Source of the DNA: UMGS1696 sp964621755
GTDB taxonomy: Bacteria; Bacillota; Clostridia; Oscillospirales; CAG-272
Length of the DNA stretch: 9,456 bases
NCBI GenBank assembly: GCA_964621755.1
Contig: CAZUPI010000061.1
Coordinates: 1 to 9,456 of the forward strand
Reading direction: 5' to 3'
The position numbers and the translations under genes were made by a program. Of the stretch, positions 4,764 to 9,456 are shown piece after piece. The notes below the pieces were generated by a model. That model did no database searches and had not been told where the DNA came from. It worked only from the letters and a program-made list of their open reading frames with translations. The number at the start of each line of letters is the position of its first letter. The stretch's first letter is position 1.

Positions 4764-7433
4764 TTACCAGATAAAGTGGTAGGTGCCGCTTGCCAGTGCG
4801 GTGGTCTCACCCGTCTTCGGATTTACCAGCGTTGCCGTGGTGTTGGCGGGAATTGTGCATTCGTAGACGATTGTGTCGTCGCTGTAATGCCAAGCCGACC
4901 GGATCAGGCCGCAGATGGAATCGTATTCCGCTTTTACATAACCAATCCGCTTGTCCGGCTGCGGGGCGAGAAGGAAGGATTCAAAGCCGGCGTGTGTCGG
5001 TCGGATACCTGCCATATACGCGAACATCCACTCAGATACGCAGCCGTATGCGTAATGGTTGAAGGAGTTCATACCTACATCGCCGAAGCCGTCCTGGATG
5101 GAATAGCTGTTCCATCTCTCCCAGACCGTGGTTGCGCCTGCCTTGACCGAGTAGAGCCAAGAAGGAAGCGCGTCCTGAAGGAGCAGGGTATATGCCATGT
5201 CGGTCATTCCGTTCTCCGACAGAGTGGGAAGCAGCACGCTTGTGCCGAGGAAACCGGTCTGGAGACGATTGCCCTTGTCGGCGAAGTTGGCAAGAAGCTG
5301 CGCTTTGACCGCTTCTACGGAATTTTTATCAGGCAGCAGCTTGAGTCTCAGAGCAAAGAGTGCGGCAGTCTGCTGCGGGAGCTTTACGGTACCATCCGCG
5401 TTGACATAGGTTTCAATGAAATATTTTTTCTGGGATTCATAGATTTCCGTGTAATGCGCGGCGTCCTCAGTGTTTCCGATTGCGCCTGCCATTTCCGCCA
5501 TAACGATTGCGTCCCACGCGTAATAGCACACGCCAAGGTATATCTGAAGCGGCTCATTATTGGGCTCAAAGGACAGCCAATCTCCGTAACGCGGTAAGGG
5601 ACCTGCCGTTCCTCTGCCTGCCAGAAAGTCGTCCATGTACAGCTTCATGGATGCATAGTTTTCACGGACGATTGTAGTGTCACCGGACATACGCCATACA
5701 TAGTATGGTGCGAGGATGCCGGCATCTGCCCAGCCCAATGCGCCTCCGTCACGACCGTAGGGGCCAAGCGGCGCAACGCTGCAATATTCCCCGTTCGGAT
5801 GCTGAACATCACGCATATCCTGCATCCACTTTTCAAGGAAGGACTGCGCCGCTGTGGAATAATACTGAGCGGTGGTGGTAAATACTTGTGTGTCTGCCGT
5901 CCAGCCAAGCCGCTCGTCTCTCTGCGGACAATCGGTAGGAACGCTCAGATAATTGGAGTACATACCCCAGCGCCCATTGGAAATCAGCTTGTTTACCCAC
6001 TCGTCGCCGACCTCCAGTTTGCCGCAGTCGTAACCTACACTGGTCAGTACCTCTCCCACAAAATCGTGGAAGTGAACTTCCGCATCGGCGGTTATCATGA
6101 CATAACGGAAACCATAGAAAGTGAAGAGCGGGCGGTATTCCTCCACCGTGTTATCCTGTCCGATGATATAAGTGGTTGTGGTTTTGGCGGAGCGCATATT
6201 TTCTATGTAAACGCTTCCTTCCGGACCATCACACCGTCTGCTCCGCGCGCCATTGCCGTCGTTGAGCATTTCACCGTGATGAATGGTAATAACAGTGCCT
6301 GCTGTACCGCTTACCTTGAAAAATTCCCGTCCGGCAGCGTTCTGACCAAAGTCAATGACGGCGGTTTCTCCCTGATGGAGGACAAAATCTGCCGTGGGGT
6401 GGTATGTTACGTTGTCAATTTTTCCGGCACAGCCTTCTTCTGCGCCCTGTACGCCTATGTAGGTGTAAACCTTTTTTGCACTGCGGCACAAATCGTCACG
6501 GCAGGTAATCGGCTCACCCCGATGTGCGGTAACAACGCCGGTGAAATCGTGGGATTCTGCCGCGTTTATCCATGCGCTGTCGTCAAAGCCGGGTTGAACA
6601 AAATCCATGGGAATGCGGGCATCATATACTTCACCGTGGTATACGGTGGCGTTTCTTACGGGATGCTCGTTAGATACCTTCCAGCTTTCATCGGTTGCCA
6701 GCGTTTCACTTGTTTCGTCCGCGTAGTTGAATACAAGAAGGGCACGAAGAGCGGAGAAATCCCCGGCATAGTTGACAATCTTATCAGACCACCAACCGGA
6801 GGTGACAATGGCGGAGATACAGTTTGTCCCCTCGGAAAGCATATGGGTAACGTCGTAACTATGGTACAGCTTGCGCACCAGTACCTCCGTGAAACCGGGA
6901 GTCAGCTCGTTTACGTGTTTTTGACCGTTTTCGTCAAGCTGATTGACTCTCTCGCCGTTGATATACGCAGCATAAATTCCGCAGCCGGTGATGAACAGCT
7001 TGGCGGAGGTGAGCTTTTTATTAAGGCGGAAGCCGCGCCGGAAAGCAGGGAGCATTTCCTTTGTTATGCCTTCCGTGTGGGGGAAGGAAATCCACTTTGC
7101 CTCATCGAACAGGGTGGAATCCAGCATACTTGTCATAAATTTTGCACTTGCGGTAAGCGCTTCGCCAGTTGAAAGAACCGCTGTGACAGTCCATACATAG
7201 TCGGCGGCAGGGCAGAGCGCTTCCCCTGCATACCGGACAGACATCGCGCTGGAGAGAACTTCGCCGCTGTCCCAGACGATTTTGCCGCAGGAGCAAGCTA
7301 CTATGATATGGTAGGAAATCTGCGAAATTCCCATTTCGTCCGCGTCGATTTTCCACGACAGACGCGGGTTCGGCGTATCAATGCCGACAGCGAGATGTAA
7401 TTTTTCCGTTGTCAGTGCATAAAGCTTTCTCAT
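4764..7433 (-). CDS. Alpha-L-rhamnosidase, glycoside hydrolase family 78
   Basis: An 889-residue enzyme with typical GH78 architecture: N-terminal beta-sandwich domains (about 1-330, including SWKIDADEMGISQISYHI and the lectin-like SAKLFITGCGIYAAYINGERV), a concanavalin-like domain with AVIDFGQNAAG (about 358-368), the alpha/alpha6 barrel (about 465-805) and a C-terminal sandwich. The family motif DCPQRDERLGW gives the probable general acid Glu507, and TTVWERWNS gives the probable general base Glu772. GH78 enzymes cleave terminal alpha-L-rhamnose from plant glycosides and pectin side chains by inversion. No signal peptide is visible, so it probably acts in the cytoplasm on imported oligosaccharides, yet no transporter or rhamnose catabolic gene is adjacent. 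The start is ATG 7433, with GGAGG 5 bases upstream; an ATG 12 bases earlier overlaps that site. It appears to be transcribed alone, with its own promoter and terminator. Confidence 0.96.
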   Translation of the reverse strand: MRKLYALTTEKLHLAVGIDTPNPRLSWKIDADEMGISQISYHIIVACSCGKIVWDSGEVLSSAMSVRYAGEALCPAADYVWTVTAVLSTGEALTASAKFMTSMLDSTLFDEAKWISFPHTEGITKEMLPAFRRGFRLNKKLTSAKLFITGCGIYAAYINGERVNQLDENGQKHVNELTPGFTEVLVRKLYHSYDVTHMLSEGTNCISAIVTSGWWSDKIVNYAGDFSALRALLVFNYADETSETLATDESWKVSNEHPVRNATVYHGEVYDARIPMDFVQPGFDDSAWINAAESHDFTGVVTAHRGEPITCRDDLCRSAKKVYTYIGVQGAEEGCAGKIDNVTYHPTADFVLHQGETAVIDFGQNAAGREFFKVSGTAGTVITIHHGEMLNDGNGARSRRCDGPEGSVYIENMRSAKTTTTYIIGQDNTVEEYRPLFTFYGFRYVMITADAEVHFHDFVGEVLTSVGYDCGKLEVGDEWVNKLISNGRWGMYSNYLSVPTDCPQRDERLGWTADTQVFTTTAQYYSTAAQSFLEKWMQDMRDVQHPNGEYCSVAPLGPYGRDGGALGWADAGILAPYYVWRMSGDTTIVRENYASMKLYMDDFLAGRGTAGPLPRYGDWLSFEPNNEPLQIYLGVCYYAWDAIVMAEMAGAIGNTEDAAHYTEIYESQKKYFIETYVNADGTVKLPQQTAALFALRLKLLPDKNSVEAVKAQLLANFADKGNRLQTGFLGTSVLLPTLSENGMTDMAYTLLLQDALPSWLYSVKAGATTVWERWNSYSIQDGFGDVGMNSFNHYAYGCVSEWMFAYMAGIRPTHAGFESFLLAPQPDKRIGYVKAEYDSICGLIRSAWHYSDDTIVYECTIPANTTATLVNPKTGETTALASGTYHFIW

Positions 7434-7645
7434 ATGATCCTCCATGTAATATTAGGTTTTGAAAAATCGTATTAACAGTGTCGTATTATCCATACGCATT
7501 CGACAGGGTATGGGGCATATAACGAAACGGCTTCAGGCTTGTTCCGTGCGTTGCTTTCAATGGCTGCCTGCCCAAACTGCCCCGCGGATACATACCAGCT
7601 TTTCCTTTTCTATTTGTTGAAGAATAGGAATTAATTGGGGGCTCT
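7434..7645 (-). other. Long untranslated leader of the rhamnosidase mRNA (inferred)
   Basis: If the promoter at 7652-7681 is used, the transcript has about 210 nt before the ATG. The first third is AT-rich; the middle is GC-rich and contains CCATAC...GTATGG arms (7490-7513) that can form a hairpin. No riboswitch class was recognised. A minus-strand open frame of 35 codons (7593-7486, MYPRGSLGRQPLK...) lies inside it, with only a weak, distant AGGAAA upstream. It could be a leader peptide, a fragment of a dispersed repeat, or chance. Confidence 0.4.
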
Positions 7646-7651
7646 GTACAG

Positions 7652-7681
7652 ATTATAGCACAAATGATTATCCTATGGCAA
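7652..7681 (-). promoter_or_regulatory. Probable promoter of the rhamnosidase gene
   Basis: Minus strand: -35 TTGCCA (7681-7676), an 18-base spacer and TGC-TATAAT (7657-7652), combining a TGn extension with a perfect -10. Predicted start is near 7645. Confidence 0.65.
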
Positions 7682-7910
7682 CGATTACTACGAATAAATG
7701 CACGGAAATTCACAAAATTTATACCTATAGGTGTTTCTCCCACACTCCATGTGTGAGAAATGACCGGATTTAATCTGAACTGCTACAATAAAAATACAGT
7801 CGACCTACCAAAGAAAATGTGATAAAACAAAGGTGAGCTTGAGCGGAAAAACGAACACCGTATCATACACAAATATGATTTTGGGTCAACTTTATTATAC
7901 CACGAAAGCA
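7682..7910. other. Intergenic region without a convincing gene
   Basis: All frames are cut by stops or lack a start with a ribosome binding site. Promoter-like strings occur on both strands: TTGACC-N16-TATGAT on the minus strand (7889-7862), and TGC-TACAAT on the plus strand (7781-7789) without a good -35. The plus-strand one would feed the terminator at 7911-7955, leaving room for a small RNA of about 160 nt; this is speculative. Confidence 0.35.
7734..7760. repeat. Hairpin-forming inverted repeat upstream of the rhamnosidase promoter
   Basis: Arms TTTCT+CACAC and GTGTG+AGAAA pair around a 5-base loop with a 2-base bulge. A separate 10-bp palindrome, ACCTATAGGT, sits just beside it at 7723-7732. 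Both lie 40-80 bases upstream of the -35, where activators commonly bind. No function can be assigned from sequence. Confidence 0.4.
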
Positions 7911-7955
7911 ATGACCGGGCTCCCCTTTGTTTGGGATAACCCGGTCGTCTTTTTT
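7911..7955 (+). terminator. Plus-sense hairpin terminator with no obvious upstream gene
   Basis: Arms GACCGGG (7913-7919) and CCCGGTC (7940-7946) enclose a smaller TCCC/GGGA stem. They are followed on the plus strand by GTC and six T residues (7950-7955). On the minus strand the hairpin lies about 36 bases after the stop codon of the phosphotransferase gene, but only a weak TTGCTTT tract follows it there. It may act in both directions, yet the T-run clearly favours the plus strand. Confidence 0.7.
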
Positions 7956-7982
7956 GGGGGCGTTAGTGCAAGGCCTCCCATG

Positions 7983-8936
7983 TCAGCATGCAGATAATGC
8001 ACCGTAGGCTGTATCGATCAGCGATTTGATCCACTGCGCGCTTTCCGGTTTTCCGTAAGCCCGGTACACCGCTTCTGTTTTCATCGTAAGAGCAACAATC
8101 AGATCATACCACAGCCGTCTTCGCTTTTCCGCATGGGAGAATTCGGCCTGACCGTATCCCAGCAGCAGCGCGGGATTCAAGTTATTCCGGAAGCGTTCGT
8201 CCATCAGCGGTTCTGCCCACAGCGCACGTTCCCAGTCGATGATCCCACTAATGTGTCCGTCTTTCACAAGGACATTGCCATCCCACATATCCCAGTGGGT
8301 CAGACGCGCCTGTTTCACTTCATCAAAATACGGTTTATCTTTTTGGAGAAGGGCAAAAATTTCGTCCCCCGTAGGATCTATCGGAATATCTCTTGCCTTC
8401 ATGTCGGAAAACACATTTTCATACAGTTTGTGTATAAATTCGTAAAGCGAGGCATATTGATACTCCTCAGACGCAATAAAACCAAAACGGGAAGAAGTCA
8501 GCGATGCAATCGCCCGCTCGATCTGCCCGCTTTCGTAATCCAGCGTCTGAGTCTCCTTTTCCGTCAGCTGCCAGCGGATTGAGGAATAGCTTTGTCCCTC
8601 CAGCGCCTCCATGAAAAAGTAGGCACCACTGCAAAGCGTCTTGCTGTTGTCGTAATACTGGACTTCTGCGACACGAACTCCTTCGACACTGCGCATCAGG
8701 TTCATCGCCATAACCTCCGTGTCCATCATACGGACCTCATTCGACAGATACCCGGAAGTGTCCCCTGCAGCGATCTTGAGGATACTCTGACTTCCGTCGG
8801 TAAAGGCGATGCGATAGGCGGCATTGCACAGTCCTTCCGTCAGTTCCGTAAGCGACGCGATGGCCTTTGCGGGAAACGCCGCTTTTGCCATGCGTGCGAT
8901 GGTTTCAGGAGACTGTCTGTTTTTTGTGATCGACAT
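7983..8936 (-). CDS. APH-fold phosphotransferase family protein (substrate unknown)
   Basis: A 317-residue protein with the aminoglycoside/choline kinase fold. The N lobe carries SILKIA, with Lys54 as the likely ATP-binding lysine, followed by a hinge around YFFMEALEGQ (106-115). The catalytic loop HWDMWDGN (214-221) matches the family H-x-D-x4-N pattern, with Asp216 as the probable base and Asn221 binding metal. The next motif GIIDWE (231-236) supplies the metal-binding Asp234, and AEPLMD follows as usual. Such enzymes transfer phosphate from ATP to a hydroxyl of a small molecule, for example an aminoglycoside, macrolide, choline or sugar. Nothing here identifies the substrate, and similarity to this fold does not prove drug resistance. 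The start is ATG 8936, with AAGGAAGGAG 8 bases upstream. It has its own promoter at 9019-9047 and no co-transcribed neighbour. Confidence 0.9.
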   Translation of the reverse strand: MSITKNRQSPETIARMAKAAFPAKAIASLTELTEGLCNAAYRIAFTDGSQSILKIAAGDTSGYLSNEVRMMDTEVMAMNLMRSVEGVRVAEVQYYDNSKTLCSGAYFFMEALEGQSYSSIRWQLTEKETQTLDYESGQIERAIASLTSSRFGFIASEEYQYASLYEFIHKLYENVFSDMKARDIPIDPTGDEIFALLQKDKPYFDEVKQARLTHWDMWDGNVLVKDGHISGIIDWERALWAEPLMDERFRNNLNPALLLGYGQAEFSHAEKRRRLWYDLIVALTMKTEAVYRAYGKPESAQWIKSLIDTAYGALSAC

Positions 8937-9018
8937 TTCGAATGCTCCTTCCTTGTAGAAAAACCGCGAAGAATCTTTAACAAAACAAAATTTACATGCT
9001 CTACATTATATTAACTTA

Positions 9019-9047
9019 ATTATACTCACAATTATGATAAAATTCAA
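9019..9047 (-). promoter_or_regulatory. Promoter of the phosphotransferase gene
   Basis: Minus strand: TTGAAT (9047-9042), a 17-base spacer and TATAAT (9024-9019). A second TATAAT at 9010-9005 has a poorer -35. The predicted leader is about 75 nt. Confidence 0.72.
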
Positions 9048-9073
9048 CACAATATAGGGAATACTCCAAAAAT

Positions 9074-9087
9074 ATTTGCAGGCAAAT
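9074..9087. repeat. 14-bp inverted repeat ATTTGC-AG-GCAAAT
   Basis: Perfect 6-bp arms around two bases, located about 27 bases upstream of the phosphotransferase -35 and between two transcription units. It could be an operator; no cognate regulator is recognised. Confidence 0.4.
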
Positions 9088-9128
9088 TATGACGCCCTCC
9101 TCTCAGCAGGAAATGGTAGTAATCATGG

Positions 9129-9159
9129 AAAAAAACACTCCTGCATAATGCAAAAGTGT
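9129..9159 (-). terminator. Terminator of the lipoprotein transcript
   Basis: On the minus strand ACACT-TTT-GCAT pairs with ATGC-AGG-AGTGT (two G-U pairs) and is followed by a run of six T. It begins within a few bases of the restored stop codon of the lipoprotein frame at 9161, which supports real minus-strand transcription through that frame. Confidence 0.8.
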
Positions 9160-9160
9160 C

Positions 9161-9396
9161 TTATCTTATGTCGTTGTCGTAGACTCGTTCGTTTGAGATG
9201 GTATAAATTGCTCTGGAATTGTTTGAAATACTCCCGATTTCGCCGTTTTTCTTACTCAAAATCAGTGTTTACTAAACTGTCCGTCATCTTTCGTATTGCT
9301 GCAGGCGCTCAGGACCAAGAGACTGAACAGAGGTAAAAGCGCCGCCGCCCTTTTCGCAAAAATTATACAGTCGACCTCGAAATACTTGCGCCACAT
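9161..9396 (-). pseudogene. Small lipoprotein gene, frame broken by one base
   Basis: The minus strand encodes a basic start, a hydrophobic stretch and a clear lipobox: AKRAAALLPLFSLLVLSAC, then SNTKDDGQFSKH and a stop at 9262. The Cys is residue 32 counted from ATG 9396. Cleavage by signal peptidase II and lipidation at the Cys are expected. A 12-residue mature tail is too short to be credible. Adding one A to the AAA run at 9270-9268 carries the frame on through TLILSKKNGEIGSIS to a stop at 9161, immediately before the terminator. The restored protein has about 78 residues from ATG 9396, or fewer if a later start is used. No good ribosome binding site precedes 9396, and a TATAAT at 9367-9362 lies inside the reading frame, so the start is unsure. 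The function was not recognised. Confidence 0.6.
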
Positions 9397-9456
9397 ACTT
9401 TAGTACAAATCATTTTTGTCAACAGATTTCTGATACCTTCTGCCAGCCGGATGACA

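Noticed and set aside
5799..7172. Plus-strand open frame of 457 codons opposite the rhamnosidase gene
   Set aside because: It is fully antisense to an unmistakable GH78 gene, resembles no known protein, and its length follows from the codon bias of the real gene. The frames at 4719-5597 and 1826-2851 were rejected for the same reason.
7434..7445. ATG 7445 as the rhamnosidase start
   Set aside because: This ATG overlaps the GGAGG that serves the ATG at 7433, and nothing resembling a ribosome binding site lies before it.
7794..7806. 13-base direct repeat ATACAGTCGACCT, also at 9365-9377
   Set aside because: About one shared 13-mer is expected by chance in a window of this size when both strands are counted, and the flanks do not match.
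7833..7997. Plus-strand frame of 54 codons from GTG 7833
   Set aside because: It has no ribosome binding site, runs through the plus-sense terminator and into the phosphotransferase gene, and is unlike any known protein.
7983..8936. Calling the phosphotransferase an aminoglycoside resistance gene
   Set aside because: Only the general fold and catalytic motifs are visible; many Firmicute proteins of this family have other or unknown substrates.

Overview
The window looks like chromosomal DNA from an anaerobic, probably gut-associated, low-to-medium GC Firmicute of the class Clostridia. This is inferred from strong AGGAGG-type ribosome binding sites, consensus SigA-type promoters, short hairpin terminators and the gene families present (BmrCD-like ABC exporter pair, MATE pump, HxlR regulator, GH78 rhamnosidase, remnant of a BceS-like sensor kinase). 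No rRNA, tRNA, CRISPR array or transposase was seen. Almost every gene lies on the minus strand; the HxlR regulator is the exception.

Region 1-3877 is a drug-efflux locus. An HxlR-family regulator (plus strand, 3506-3877) is divergent from a minus-strand unit of a MATE exporter (TTG start, 3376-2000), an ABC half-exporter (1959-227, broken by a one-base frameshift near 900) and a second ABC half-exporter that runs off the left edge (237-1). The first half-exporter has Asp and Gln in place of the catalytic Glu and H-loop His, which fits the degenerate partner of a heterodimeric exporter. The divergent intergenic region is very compact: a perfect-consensus promoter for the regulator and a good promoter for the pump genes lie antiparallel on the same bases and share a 16-bp palindrome containing both -10 boxes. 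A second inverted repeat lies in the spacer of the pump promoter.

Region 3878-4692 holds a short remnant of a BceS-like histidine kinase and an AT-rich GNAT acetyltransferase, followed by a strong 13-bp hairpin terminator that belongs to the rhamnosidase transcript.

Region 4693-7982 carries a large cytoplasmic GH78 alpha-L-rhamnosidase (7433-4764) with both catalytic glutamates visible. Its likely promoter is at 7652-7681, giving a leader of about 210 nt. The rest of the 537-bp gap before the next gene has no convincing protein gene, but it does have a plus-sense terminator with no obvious gene to serve.

Region 7983-9456 carries an APH-fold small-molecule phosphotransferase with a good promoter, then a terminator that closes a small minus-strand lipoprotein reading frame, also broken by one base, at the right edge. 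Both broken genes are restored by lengthening a short homopolymer by one base, so sequencing or assembly error competes with true gene decay.

No clearly new biological system was found. The most unusual items are the interlocked divergent promoter, the orphan plus-sense terminator and the kinase relic.
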